Below are positions 1-9,080 of a stretch of DNA of 64,000 nucleotides, in pieces. Source of the stretch: Desulfuromonadales bacterium (GTDB lineage Bacteria > Desulfobacterota > Desulfuromonadia > Desulfuromonadales > BM103); NCBI GenBank assembly GCA_030145205.1, contig JAQYVZ010000006.1, positions 52,780-116,779 of the forward strand, given 5' to 3'. Made by a program: the position numbers and the translations under genes. The notes beneath the pieces are model-generated. The model saw only the letters and a program-made list of their open reading frames with translations. It was not told the origin of the DNA and made no database searches. Numbering within the stretch: the first letter of the stretch is position 1; every line of letters begins with the position of its first letter.

Positions 1-1556
1 TCAGCGATATTGTTCTTGACGACATCCATGCCGACGCCGCGTCCGGACAGATCACTGACTTCATCCCGCGTCGAGAACCCGGGCATGAACAGCAGTTCGC
101 GGATCTCTTCAGGCGACAGCTCCTGGTCTTCCGCGACCAGGCCTTTCTGAATCGCCTTGCGCCTCACATACTCAGGGTCTATGCCGCGGCCGTCATCACG
201 CACCTCGATGACTACGTGGTTGCCCTTCTGTGCGGCACTCAACAGGATCGTTCCCTTCTCCGGCTTGCCCTCAGCCCGCCGCTCCACTGGAGCCTCAAGG
301 CCGTGATCTATCGCATTACGGATGATGTGCATCAACGGGTCGGACACATCTTCAATAATCAGTTTATCAAGCTCCGTTTCGGCGCCCCGAATCTCGAGAT
401 CGACTTTCTTGCCCTGTTCGTTAGAGACCCGCCGAACGATCCGGGTCATCTTCTCGAACAGTTGGCCGATCGGCACCATGCGAACATCCATGACACCTTT
501 TTGCAATTCTTCAAGGCGACGCTCAAGCGAACGGGTTGCCTTGATCAGGTCCGCAGATGCTTCGTTGTTAACTTCCGTTTTGAGCCGGTCAGAGATCGTG
601 GCTATGGCCCCCTTGGAGAGCACCAGTTCGCCGACAATATTCATCAGCAGGTCAAGTTTGTCGATGTCCACTCTGACCGTCCGACTGATAGAACGCAGGC
701 TGCTGCCTTCACTCTCGGCTGGAGTTTGCGGCATCAACGGGCTGACAGGCTCCTGGGTCTCAGGCTCAGGTGTTTCCAAAACAAAGCCTTGGTCGTCGGC
801 GTCGTCAGAAGCCGCATCACCGTAAGTCGTTACATTCAGGTCGTCACGTTCCAGCAAGTCGTAAATGCCCTGTCTCTCCAGATCACTACCGTACAAAATC
901 TGGAAAGCAATCCGTTCACCGATATCACCAGCGGACGGCAACGTACTAATCACTTCACCCTGCTGCTTGAGAACCTGGGTCAATTCCGCCAGATCCTGAT
1001 CAAAACTCGAAAGATCGAAATCGATCTTCAGCAAGTGGATATTCCGGCTCTTTTTGACATTTTCAAGCAGGCGGTGCTCTTCATACTCGGTCAGGACATT
1101 GAGGATCTCGTTGCCGATCTCAAGAGACTGCAGAGGATCCTCCTGCGTCCCGCTGTCGCCAACAAGAACCTGTTCGATCCGGTCAAATACCTGCGTAAGA
1201 TCAAAGGTGAACAGTTCATCGGTACTTTTGCCATTGATCAGGCGGGTCAACTGTTCAAGAGCGTAGAACAGGGTGTCCAGCAAGCCCTGACTGAAGGCAA
1301 CCTTACCGAGGCGCAAACTGTCGAGCAGGTTTTCCATCCGGTGAGCCAACTGTGAGATGTCATCGAAGCCAAACATCCCGGCCAAACCTTTGACAGAGTG
1401 CGCTCCACGGAATATCCCATTGACCAGATCAGGGTCCGCATCGCCCGCCTCGACAGCATCCGACAAGGTCATCAGATCGAGGTTCAGCGCCTCGATGATC
1501 TCTTCCGTTTCGCTGATAAACTCTTTGAGCGCCTGCGATGAGTTGTTGTCTGTCAA
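1..1556 (-). CDS. cheA: Chemotaxis histidine kinase CheA (3' part beyond window)
   Basis: Two-component kinase that autophosphorylates on a histidine in its HPt domain and passes phosphate to CheY-type receivers. Reading leftward, the N-terminal HPt has the AHSVKG motif with His at about residue 53. A linker and a second small domain follow, then the P3 dimerisation region and the start of the HATPase domain, with an N-box (IIRNAIDHGLE) and G-boxes (DDGRGID, GRGVGMDVV) just before the edge. The rest of the ATPase and the CheW-like domain lie outside. I place the start at TTG 1556-1554 because GGAGG sits 5 nt upstream; an in-frame GTG 4 codons earlier has no ribosome-binding site. It follows cheY by 12 nt, so the two are probably co-transcribed. 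Identity is secure, the start less so. Confidence 0.93.
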   Translation of the reverse strand, partial: MTDNNSSQALKEFISETEEIIEALNLDLMTLSDAVEAGDADPDLVNGIFRGAHSVKGLAGMFGFDDISQLAHRMENLLDSLRLGKVAFSQGLLDTLFYALEQLTRLINGKSTDELFTFDLTQVFDRIEQVLVGDSGTQEDPLQSLEIGNEILNVLTEYEEHRLLENVKKSRNIHLLKIDFDLSSFDQDLAELTQVLKQQGEVISTLPSAGDIGERIAFQILYGSDLERQGIYDLLERDDLNVTTYGDAASDDADDQGFVLETPEPETQEPVSPLMPQTPAESEGSSLRSISRTVRVDIDKLDLLMNIVGELVLSKGAIATISDRLKTEVNNEASADLIKATRSLERRLEELQKGVMDVRMVPIGQLFEKMTRIVRRVSNEQGKKVDLEIRGAETELDKLIIEDVSDPLMHIIRNAIDHGLEAPVERRAEGKPEKGTILLSAAQKGNHVVIEVRDDGRGIDPEYVRRKAIQKGLVAEDQELSPEEIRELLFMPGFSTRDEVSDLSGRGVGMDVVKNNIA

Positions 1557-1568
1557 GCCGACCTCCAC

Positions 1569-1934
1569 TCAGGAAAGATAGTCCTGAATCAGGGATTGCA
1601 ATTCATCCGGGGTGAATGGTTTAACCAGGTAAGCGTTCGCTCCGAGCGCAAGCCCTTTTTCACGATCCCGCTCGCTCCCTTCAGTGCTGATAATAAACAG
1701 GGGCGTTTCCTTGTAATTCTCGTTGTTGCGGATAAAGCTCACCAGTTCAAGACCGTTGATATCCGGCATATTGATGTCGGTAATAATCAAATCGACCTTT
1801 TCACGCGGCAGGATTCGTAAAGCCTCGAAGCCATTGGCCGCCTCCACCGTCTCATACTCGCCCAAGGCGTCGATTGTCGAAACAATCAGAGACCGCATTG
1901 TTGGCGAATCTTCAGCAATCAGTATCTTTTTCAT
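1569..1934 (-). CDS. CheY-like single-domain response regulator
   Basis: A receiver domain alone (121 aa), expected to accept phosphate from the adjacent CheA and act by protein-protein contact. All receiver residues are present: the acidic pair E8-D9, phosphoacceptor D53 (ITDINMPD), T84 and K105 (LVKPF). It sits between the DUF4388 regulator and cheA with very short gaps, so it is probably the cognate CheY of this cluster. It may serve motility or, as in many Desulfuromonadales chemosensory clusters, another output; nothing in the window decides this. Confidence 0.9.
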   Translation of the reverse strand: MKKILIAEDSPTMRSLIVSTIDALGEYETVEAANGFEALRILPREKVDLIITDINMPDINGLELVSFIRNNENYKETPLFIISTEGSERDREKGLALGANAYLVKPFTPDELQSLIQDYLS

Positions 1935-1951
1935 GGCACATCAACTCCCGG

Positions 1952-3661
1952 CTAACTCGCCTGGCCATTCATCAAACGTCTCTCCAGCAGAGCTTTTTCC
2001 ATAGCAAGCCCAGCCTGAGAGAGAAAGATCTCCAGCGCTTCCGTATCGCCAATCCGCTTTTGCTCCGGCAGATTGTCGCCATACAGAACGGCGACCACAC
2101 GACCTTCGCTCAGGAGCGGACCGATAAACACCTCTTCGGGCCGTTGCCCACCCAATTGCTCGAACAGATAATTAATCCAGGGACCATCGGGCGGCTCAAA
2201 GGTCTGCGGAGCACGGGCATTCAGAACCCCGGAGAACACATTTTCTTCGTCAACGGGGATGCACATATTGCGCACCTTGAGATCGGGAGATTCTCCCGCC
2301 AGATCGATTCCGAACTGCCCCAGACCGACGATCTCCGATTCCTTAACCAGAAAAATCACCGCCCGGTTCATCAGTTCGCTGGCAAAGCGCAGGATCAACA
2401 GAATGATGCCACCACCCAAAGACGGGTTGTTCAATTCCTGCAGCATGCCGCGCAGCAGATGCAGACCGGGAGACTGTTGTGGCACGACAGGCAGCTCACT
2501 GTCACCAACTTCACCCATCTCCTGCATCAGCTCCGCACCTATATTGAACAGTTTGTCCGGCTCGACTGCAGCCGGTTGGGAACGCTCACCTCCGGCTAAC
2601 ATCTGATCCACCAGGGCCTTCAGGACCTCTCCGCTTTCCGCGCTCTGAACCTCGGTCTTCTTCGGCTTCAGCAGCAGATTCGGCACACCAAACTTCTGAA
2701 CGTTCCGCTCGGCTTCCTGATTCGGATGGTCCGACATCACCATCACAGACAGCTCAGGATAGGTCTGACGCACATCTTCGAGCAGTTCGAGTCCGCCCAG
2801 GATGCCGCTGCCATCCTTGCGCGGCATAATCAGATCGATCAGCAAAAGCGTTTCGGCCGGATCCGTCGTTTCCAGGGACTGGAAGAAAGAGACCGCATCA
2901 CTGAACGCCCGGACTCTGATTTTACGGGATTGCAGCACAATCGCCAATTGTTCAAGTGTCGCAAGATCATCGTCGACGACAAACACGACCGGGCCAGTCT
3001 CCGCTGCGACACTCGCCCCGACTGTAGTCGATCCCAAGTCGTAGGGATCCTGCTCAGCCTCCCTGGACGAGGTCCCACCTAAAGCTTCAGCCATAAGGCG
3101 TTCGACGTTGACAACCGACTCGCCCCGCTCATCCAGGTCTTCACCGGCATGCCGCTTCTCATCGAGAAGACGGCTCCCCTCCATGGCCAGCCATTGAGGG
3201 TTGAGTCCATTATCGAGCACAAAATGCAGCGGGTTAAGCGAGGTGACCGGAAGCTCTTCAGGGTCACCCAATTCAAACGCAAAACTTCCCTCGTTCCAGG
3301 AGAAAAAGCTGTAAACAACTTTTTCAACCTGTTCGCGAACGGTGGTCTCTACCGTCTCCTTGTCCAAGCCGAATTCATCGACCAGAATTTCGCCGAAACG
3401 CCGCGTATGCCCCTCGTCCTGCTGGATCACCAGGGCCTGCTTCATCGTTTCAAAATCAACCAGATCACGGCGCAGCAACAGATCGCCGAGATTTTCAGGG
3501 AAAGTCGACGCTGTCGCGCGGGTTACTTCGCCATCGCGAAAGACCACCCGGCCATCCCGGTCGAGACTCTTCAGTTCGAGAATGCCGGATTTACGGCTCA
3601 AACTGACGATTTGCAGAATTTCACCGAGACCGAGGTCTTCGAGATTTCCAACCAGACTCAT
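1952..3661 (-). CDS. DUF4388 - receiver - GAF-like response regulator
   Basis: A 569-residue multi-domain signalling protein. Residues about 1-110 form a DUF4388 (PatA N-terminal-like) domain, recognisable from the opening VGNLEDLGLGEILQIVSLS. Residues about 225-345 are a receiver domain with acidic DDD near 228-230, phosphoacceptor in LLLIDLIMP and the conserved lysine in LLLKPKK. The C-terminal 180 residues resemble a GAF sensor fold (IGPLLSEGRVVAVLYGDN). There is no DNA-binding domain. It lies 17 nt ahead of cheY and upstream of cheA, so it is likely part of the same pathway. DUF4388 regulators are common in Deltaproteobacteria; the output is unknown. Confidence 0.8.
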   Translation of the reverse strand: MSLVGNLEDLGLGEILQIVSLSRKSGILELKSLDRDGRVVFRDGEVTRATASTFPENLGDLLLRRDLVDFETMKQALVIQQDEGHTRRFGEILVDEFGLDKETVETTVREQVEKVVYSFFSWNEGSFAFELGDPEELPVTSLNPLHFVLDNGLNPQWLAMEGSRLLDEKRHAGEDLDERGESVVNVERLMAEALGGTSSREAEQDPYDLGSTTVGASVAAETGPVVFVVDDDLATLEQLAIVLQSRKIRVRAFSDAVSFFQSLETTDPAETLLLIDLIMPRKDGSGILGGLELLEDVRQTYPELSVMVMSDHPNQEAERNVQKFGVPNLLLKPKKTEVQSAESGEVLKALVDQMLAGGERSQPAAVEPDKLFNIGAELMQEMGEVGDSELPVVPQQSPGLHLLRGMLQELNNPSLGGGIILLILRFASELMNRAVIFLVKESEIVGLGQFGIDLAGESPDLKVRNMCIPVDEENVFSGVLNARAPQTFEPPDGPWINYLFEQLGGQRPEEVFIGPLLSEGRVVAVLYGDNLPEQKRIGDTEALEIFLSQAGLAMEKALLERRLMNGQAS

Positions 3662-3735
3662 CGACAGACACCTGTGTACAACGAAAAAAAGACAGCCTTA
3701 GAAGACTGCAAACATATAATAAATAAAACCACTTC

Positions 3736-3765
3736 AGTATATAGTAGCGCAAAGCTCCAAGTAAA
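3736..3765 (-). promoter_or_regulatory. Possible sigma-70 promoter for the DUF4388-cheY-cheA genes
   Basis: In the 118-nt gap after der, the minus strand reads TTTACT, an 18-nt spacer and TATACT, about 75 nt upstream of the DUF4388 start. The -10 is good, the -35 only fair. It would let the signalling genes be expressed separately from rnc-era-der. Confidence 0.4.
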
Positions 3766-3779
3766 GCGGTTTCGACGCG

Positions 3780-5096
3780 CTACTGACGCTCCCGATCCTT
3801 GAATTTCAACCGGATCGGACACCCCTCAAAACCGAAGGCTTGTCGGATACAATTGGTTAGGTAACGCTCGTAAGAAAAGTGGATCCCGTCCGAGTGGCTG
3901 ACAAAAATTACAAAAGTCGGCGGCCGTACCACCACTTGGGTCATATAAAAGAGTTTCAGCCGCTTTCCTCTGTACATTGGCGGCGGATGACTGATTTCGG
4001 CATCTTTGAGGACGCGATTTAACTCAGCCGTCGCGATGCGCCGCGTAAATTCGGCGCTGACCCGTTCAACATCGGCCATGATTTTATTGACTCGCTGGCC
4101 GGTCAGTGCAGAGACAAACTGAATCGGGTAGTCCGGCAGAAACTTGAACATTCGCCGGACTTCCTTGATGTATTCCCCCATGGTCGTGTGATCCTTCTTG
4201 ACCTGATCCCACTTATTCACGATCAGAATAACGGCACGGCCACGCTCATGGGCATAACCAGCGATGGTCAGGTCCTGGTCGGTTATTCCTTCAACGGCGT
4301 CAATCAGAACCAAGGCCACGTGACAGCGGTCAAGCGATTTGAGAGCCTGCAGCACTGAAAACTTTTCCAGCTTCTGAGAGACCCGCCCTTTACGCCGGAT
4401 TCCGGCGGTGTCGATCAGCACATATTTCTTCTGATTGAAAGTCAGGACGCTGTCAATGCTGTCTCGCGTCGTACCGGCTGTCGGGTTGGCCACAACCCGC
4501 TCGAAGCCGAGTAAACGGTTAACCAGGGAGGACTTGCCCACATTCGGTCGACCCACGACAGCAAGTCGGGTCTCCGTCTCTTCGCCATCGTCTGCGGCCG
4601 TATCCGGCAGCACATCAAGGATGCCATCAACCAGGGTATTGATCCCCAGGCCATGCTCGGCTGATATCAGCTGGATATCATCGACTCCCAGGGCGTAAAA
4701 TTCCGCTGCGCCGACCTCCTGATTGGGCCCATCCACCTTGTTGACCGCAAAAAACACCGGCTTCTCGACACGCCGCAGCATTTCTGCGACTTCCTGGTCA
4801 GCCGGAGTCAATCCCTCACGGCCATCCATCAGAAAGAGGATAACGTCAGCCTCTTCCATGGCGAGCTGCGACTGCTCACGCATCTGGCTCAGCAGGGGCT
4901 CTTTGCTGATCGGCTCGAAGCCGCCGGTATCCACCAGCGTGAAGGTTTTCTCGAAACGGGTAACCACGGCGTAGTTGCGATCACGCGTCACCCCAGGGAA
5001 ATCGTCCACAATCGCGGTACGTCGCCCGAAAATCCGGTTGAACAGGGTCGATTTCCCTACATTCGGTCGACCGACAATGGCAACGATTGAACTCAT
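3780..5096 (-). CDS. der: Ribosome biogenesis GTPase Der (EngA)
   Basis: Essential GTPase with two tandem G domains, acting in maturation of the 50S ribosomal subunit. The 438-residue length is typical. Both P-loops read GRPNVGKS (about residues 8-15 and 183-190), with DTGG/DTAG G3 motifs and NKVD/NKWD G4 motifs. The C-terminal KH-like domain (from about residue 355, [16 protein letters not shown]) is intact. It is downstream of era on the same strand, so two ribosome-assembly GTPases and RNase III sit together. The ATG start ([12 protein letters not shown]) matches the family. Confidence 0.97.
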   Translation of the reverse strand: MSSIVAIVGRPNVGKSTLFNRIFGRRTAIVDDFPGVTRDRNYAVVTRFEKTFTLVDTGGFEPISKEPLLSQMREQSQLAMEEADVILFLMDGREGLTPADQEVAEMLRRVEKPVFFAVNKVDGPNQEVGAAEFYALGVDDIQLISAEHGLGINTLVDGILDVLPDTAADDGEETETRLAVVGRPNVGKSSLVNRLLGFERVVANPTAGTTRDSIDSVLTFNQKKYVLIDTAGIRRKGRVSQKLEKFSVLQALKSLDRCHVALVLIDAVEGITDQDLTIAGYAHERGRAVILIVNKWDQVKKDHTTMGEYIKEVRRMFKFLPDYPIQFVSALTGQRVNKIMADVERVSAEFTRRIATAELNRVLKDAEISHPPPMYRGKRLKLFYMTQVVVRPPTFVIFVSHSDGIHFSYERYLTNCIRQAFGFEGCPIRLKFKDRERQ

Positions 5097-5159
5097 ATCA
5101 AAACCTTTAACGATAAGCTGTTTGTGCTGTAAACCATGAACTGTTCACTGCGCGTGGGC

Positions 5160-6059
5160 TTATTCGTATCCAAATTCTTTCATCATGCGGTCGGACGACG
5201 TCCAGTTCTTCTGCACCCGCACAAACAACTCCAGATAGACCTTAACGCCGAGCAGACGCTCGATTTCGAGCCGGGCCGCCGTACCGATATTGCGAACCAT
5301 GCTCCCCCGTTTGCCGACCAGGATCCGTTTGTGAGCTTCCCGCTCCACATTCACCACAGCACCAATCGAGATCATGTTGCTCTTCTCGTTTTCCTGAAAG
5401 CTCTCGACGACCACCGCGACACCATAAGGAACCTCTTGCTGCGTCCTGTTGAGAACCTGCTCCCGGATGATCTCCGCGACAATGAACCGTTCAGGGAGAT
5501 CGGTCACCTGATCCTCGGGGAAATAGCGCGGACCCTCGGGCAGGTATTCCAGCATGACCTGTTGCAGCACATCGACGCCCGTCCCCTGCAGGGCCGAGAA
5601 AGGCACAATTCCGGCAAATTCACGCTGACGACTGTAGGCATCAATCAAAGGCAGCAGCGCATCCCGCTCGACCAGGTCCATCTTGTTGATCCCCAGGACA
5701 ACCGGCGTCGAAATCTTCGAGAGCACCTCGTGCACCGGCGAATCTTCATCGACCGGGCGGTCCGCTTCGACCAGCCAGAGCACCAGATCGACATCCTGGC
5801 AGGCGGCCCGCGCCTGATCGACCATATACTTGTTCAACGAAGATTTTGCCCGGTGAATGCCCGGCGTATCCAGAAACAGCATCTGGGCATCGTCACGGCT
5901 CAGGATACCGAGAATCCGGTTGCGCGTAGTCTGTGGTTTCGGCGAGGTAATCGCGATCTTCTGGCCGACCAGGCAGTTGAGCAGAGTGGACTTGCCCACA
6001 TTGGGCCGTCCGATAATTGCAACAAATCCGGAACGAAATCCGGCTTCAGGTTGTTTCAC
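5160..6059 (-). CDS. era: GTPase Era
   Basis: Essential GTPase that binds the 3' end of 16S rRNA during 30S assembly. The G domain has [14 protein letters not shown] (G3) and NKMD (G4); the C-terminal KH domain shows GKRGSMVRNIGTAARLEIE. An ATG frame opens at 6101, but I choose GTG 6059-6057. It gives 299 aa, the family length, has GGGAG 7 nt upstream, and overlaps the stop of the preceding gene by 4 nt (ATGTGA), the usual sign of translational coupling. The longer form would add only MPPPPGNAFIGRTD. Confidence 0.95.
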   Translation of the reverse strand: MKQPEAGFRSGFVAIIGRPNVGKSTLLNCLVGQKIAITSPKPQTTRNRILGILSRDDAQMLFLDTPGIHRAKSSLNKYMVDQARAACQDVDLVLWLVEADRPVDEDSPVHEVLSKISTPVVLGINKMDLVERDALLPLIDAYSRQREFAGIVPFSALQGTGVDVLQQVMLEYLPEGPRYFPEDQVTDLPERFIVAEIIREQVLNRTQQEVPYGVAVVVESFQENEKSNMISIGAVVNVEREAHKRILVGKRGSMVRNIGTAARLEIERLLGVKVYLELFVRVQKNWTSSDRMMKEFGYE

Positions 6060-7066
6060 ATCTGTTCTCCCGATAAAAGCGTTTCCTGGAGGTGGTGGCA
6101 TGCCGTACCGACAAGGAAAGAGTCCCGCGGCAGGGTATCATCGACACGAATGCGCTCGAGTCCATGCTGTTGCTGCAACCATACCAGATTTTCACGGCGA
6201 TGCCCGAGGGCATCGCTGAGGTCGCTGGAGTGCACTGCAACCGTACGCGATGTCCCGGCAGCCCGGTCCAGGGCCCAGCGCCAGAGCCGCGATCGGACCA
6301 ACTGACCGAACGCCGGATGCCAGGGGCCGGCAAGAACGGCACCAGCCAGCCCTTCACTCGCCTGCAAACCCATCCGGATAACCGGGACACCGGCAGCGCG
6401 ACAGACAAGCAGCTGACGAGCAACCAGGTCCACGGCAGCGTCCAGCTCCAGCGGCTGATAATCACCACATCGCCAGAGCTCCGCCAGACCGGTTTCCTTG
6501 AATACGAGCGTTGGGTAAATTCGCAGAAACGCAGGGGTCAGGGCCAAAGCTGCACGCAATGACTGCATTGACTCATCCGGGGAGGCCCCTGCCAACCCCG
6601 GCATCAATTGCAGGCCGAAGGTCAAGCCGGCCGCTCGACAGGAGGCAACCGCAGCATGAATGTCCCGGACGGTATGGCCACGATGGTTGGTCACCAGGAC
6701 CGTGTCGTCAAAACTCTGGCATCCGATTTCAACCGTCGTGACACCCTGCTCCGCCAGATGTCTACTGCGCTCACCCTGCAACGCATCCGGGCAGGTTGAA
6801 ATCCGAATTCCTGCCACACGCCCCTGTTCAACAAAGCGTCGGGCTGCCTGCAGGAAAGCCCCCTGCTGCACATCAGGCAACGAAGAGAAGGTTCCGCCAT
6901 AGTAGGCGATCTCGCCACGTCCTTCTGCGGGCAGGGTCGTGTCGAGCCAAGCAGTAACTGCATCAGGCGCAGGCAGCTCCACCTGCCCCGTTGTGGTCTG
7001 CTGGTTGCAGAACAGACACTGCTGTCGGCAGCCGGCATGTGGCAGAAACACCGGGAAAACCTGCAT
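6056..7066 (-). CDS. Radical SAM protein, Elp3-like family
   Basis: Radical S-adenosylmethionine enzyme with the cluster motif CRQQCLFC (C-x3-C-x2-C) about 13-20 residues from its start. It resembles the Elp3/coproporphyrinogen-oxidase-like radical SAM proteins often encoded beside rnc in this group. The substrate is not known. The open frame extends to 7282, but the family start is ATG 7066 (MQVFPVFLPHAGC), one nucleotide after the rnc stop, giving about 336 aa; the upstream extension is low-complexity sequence antisense-free of any motif and overlaps rnc. It is coupled to rnc above and era below. Confidence 0.8.
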   Translation of the reverse strand: MQVFPVFLPHAGCRQQCLFCNQQTTTGQVELPAPDAVTAWLDTTLPAEGRGEIAYYGGTFSSLPDVQQGAFLQAARRFVEQGRVAGIRISTCPDALQGERSRHLAEQGVTTVEIGCQSFDDTVLVTNHRGHTVRDIHAAVASCRAAGLTFGLQLMPGLAGASPDESMQSLRAALALTPAFLRIYPTLVFKETGLAELWRCGDYQPLELDAAVDLVARQLLVCRAAGVPVIRMGLQASEGLAGAVLAGPWHPAFGQLVRSRLWRWALDRAAGTSRTVAVHSSDLSDALGHRRENLVWLQQQHGLERIRVDDTLPRDSFLVGTACHHLQETLLSGEQM

Positions 7067-7067
7067 C

Positions 7068-7778
7068 TCAAGATTCCAGTCTTTCGAGGGCCTGTCTGGC
7101 AGCAGCCTGCTCTGCCTTCTTCTTGGTCGTGCCGCTACCTTCTCCGCCCGACTGTCCATCCAGGTAGACAACGATCCGATAACAGCGCTGATGATCGGGG
7201 CCGCTCGCTTCGGCCAGCTGGTAAACCGGCAAAGACTCCTGCTGTGCCTGCCGATACTCTTGCAAGCGCGTCTTGTAATCATGTCCGGAGCGCTTGGATG
7301 CCGCCTGCAGCAACGGCAACAACAACGGCTCGATCACCATGACCACCTGTTCAAAACCACCATCGCTAAAAACAGCGCCGAACAGGGCCTCCAGGGCGTC
7401 TGACTGCAAACTGTCACGAGTCCGGCCACCGCTCCGTTCTTCGCCACGCCCCAGCAAGAGGCAACCCTGCAAATCGATCTGCCTGGCCAGTCGAGCAAGG
7501 CTCGGCTCAGCGACAACCTCAGCTCGCAAACGGGTCAGATCCCCTTCATTGAAGTCCGGAAAATCGCGCAATAAACAATGGCTGACCACAAGATCAAGGA
7601 CCGCATCCCCCAGGAATTCGAGCCGTTCATAGTCAGCGAATCCGTGTGCAGCGGCTTCATTGGCGAACGAACGATGGGTCATCGCTTCCTGCAGCAAATC
7701 ACGCTGCTCAAAACGGTAACCAATCCGCACCTCTAAAGCATCCCAAAGGGATTGATATCGTGCAATCACGTCGTGCAT
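7068..7778 (-). CDS. rnc: Ribonuclease III
   Basis: Double-strand-specific endoribonuclease for rRNA processing and structured mRNAs. The 236-residue protein has the signature ERLEFLGDAVLDL around residues 50-62 and a C-terminal double-stranded RNA-binding domain (from about 160, DYKTRLQEYRQAQQ, ending GTTKKKAEQAAARQALE). It is the first gene of the leftward rnc-rSAM-era-der series and is divergent from holB. Only a weak GAGA ribosome-binding site precedes the ATG. Confidence 0.96.
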   Translation of the reverse strand: MHDVIARYQSLWDALEVRIGYRFEQRDLLQEAMTHRSFANEAAAHGFADYERLEFLGDAVLDLVVSHCLLRDFPDFNEGDLTRLRAEVVAEPSLARLARQIDLQGCLLLGRGEERSGGRTRDSLQSDALEALFGAVFSDGGFEQVVMVIEPLLLPLLQAASKRSGHDYKTRLQEYRQAQQESLPVYQLAEASGPDHQRCYRIVVYLDGQSGGEGSGTTKKKAEQAAARQALERLES

Positions 7779-8093
7779 GCCATACTCTCGACAAAATAAT
7801 TTCGGCCTGTTCCCTTATGGATTAAACAGGCCGGACAAATCGTACACCAGTTCGGTCCAGAGATCAATTGAACCGATGGAAGATCAAGGACTTTTGACTG
7901 GTTTCTCTGGGTTTTGCCCTTGCCTCGCTGAAACAGGCTTTCTATAATGGAAAATTCGTCCAACAGTTTTCAAAAGAGCTTTTAACGTAAAGCAGCAAAG
8001 TTTGCGAAGAAAAAATGACCTCTGCGCATTAAAACGATGCTTCTCCACATCTTCGCAGCTCTCATAGATGCTGAATAAAGGTTTTGCAGATTC
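7779..8093. other. Divergent intergenic region rnc / holB
   Basis: 315 nt with no convincing gene. It holds the holB promoter (separate entry). An 8-bp arm pair GGCCTGTT/AACAGGCC lies near 7808-7836, just upstream of rnc. A second pair, TGCGAAGA (near 8004) and TCTTCGCA (near 8050), lies in the holB leader. A 65-codon leftward frame at 7766-7963 has no coding character. Confidence 0.5.
7920..7948 (+). promoter_or_regulatory. Sigma-70 promoter for holB-ricT-metG
   Basis: TTGCCT at 7920-7925, a 17-nt spacer and a perfect TATAAT at 7943-7948. The expected start leaves a leader of about 140 nt before the holB ATG at 8094. Confidence 0.6.
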
Positions 8094-9080
8094 ATGAATT
8101 TTGACCAGATTCTCGGACATGATCGGCAGATTGAAATCCTGCGCCGCGCTCTCAACACGGACCGTCTGGCCCACGCTTACCTGTTTCATGGCCCGGACGG
8201 CGTTGGCAAACGACTCGTTGCCCTGGCTTTGGTTCAAGCCACGTTCTGCATTGATGGCCAAGGCTGCGGCCGCTGCACGGCCTGCAAGAAAATTGCTCAT
8301 CGCAATCATCCGGACATCCATTTCCTTGAACCGGACGGCAACAGTATCAAGATTGAACAGATTCGCAACCTGCAGCGCGAACTCAACTTCAGACCGCTTG
8401 AAGCCTCCTGCAAAGTCGGCTTGATCGATCATGCTGAACGGATGACTGTCGGAGCGGCCAACGCTTTGCTCAAGACTCTGGAGGAGCCGACCGGCAACGC
8501 CCTGCTGATCCTGCTGACACCACAACCTCAGCGCCTGCTGGAAACGATCCGTTCACGCTGTCAACCTCTGCAATTCACCCGGCATACCCACGCCAGGATT
8601 AAAGACGTCCTCGAGCAGAAACTCGGACTGGCTGAAACCGAAGCCCACATCCTCGCAGCCCTTTCGGACGGCAGCTTCAAAAAAGCCTTTGGCAAAGACA
8701 AAGAGCTCTATCTGGAGAAACGCCGCGATCTGCTAAAAACCTTGACCGGTTTATCCTCAGGAAGTATCTTGCCAGTTCTGGAATTTGCTGAATATCTTGC
8801 CTCGGAAAAAGCGGATCTGCCTGACATTCTCGAAATCTTCCAGGCCTTTTTCCGCGACGTCCTGTTGATGCTGCACCATCAGGACGAAAGCCGTCTGGTG
8901 AACCAGGACCTTATGGACCGGATTCGACAGGTCACCCGGCGGGAGAGCACCACCGCAGTCCTTGACAAACTCGAGGCCCTTGCGGCAGCAAACACACACC
9001 TTGAACGCAACGTCAACCGGCAGCTGGCGATGGAGGTTCTCCTTCTTCGGCTGACGGCAGACTCAGAACGGCACATATGA
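8094..9080 (+). CDS. holB: DNA polymerase III delta' subunit
   Basis: Clamp-loader AAA+ subunit of the replicative polymerase. The 328-residue protein has a P-loop (FHGPDGVGKR, about residues 31-40), a zinc-binding Cys set (Cys in CGRCTACKK, about 58-66), and the sensor region ALLKTLEEP. It is the first gene of a rightward series; ricT begins 4 nt before its stop. In related genomes tmk usually precedes holB, but here rnc is divergent upstream instead. Confidence 0.93.
   Translation: MNFDQILGHDRQIEILRRALNTDRLAHAYLFHGPDGVGKRLVALALVQATFCIDGQGCGRCTACKKIAHRNHPDIHFLEPDGNSIKIEQIRNLQRELNFRPLEASCKVGLIDHAERMTVGAANALLKTLEEPTGNALLILLTPQPQRLLETIRSRCQPLQFTRHTHARIKDVLEQKLGLAETEAHILAALSDGSFKKAFGKDKELYLEKRRDLLKTLTGLSSGSILPVLEFAEYLASEKADLPDILEIFQAFFRDVLLMLHHQDESRLVNQDLMDRIRQVTRRESTTAVLDKLEALAAANTHLERNVNRQLAMEVLLLRLTADSERHI

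Noticed and set aside
216..1355. 379-codon rightward open frame
   Set aside because: It is antisense to cheA, whose translation has HPt, dimerisation and ATPase motifs; the rightward product has none.
5136..6305. 389-codon rightward open frame
   Set aside because: Antisense shadow of era and the radical SAM gene, both with clear motifs.
7766..7963. 65-codon leftward frame upstream of rnc
   Set aside because: No ribosome-binding site, no family, overlaps the divergent promoter region.
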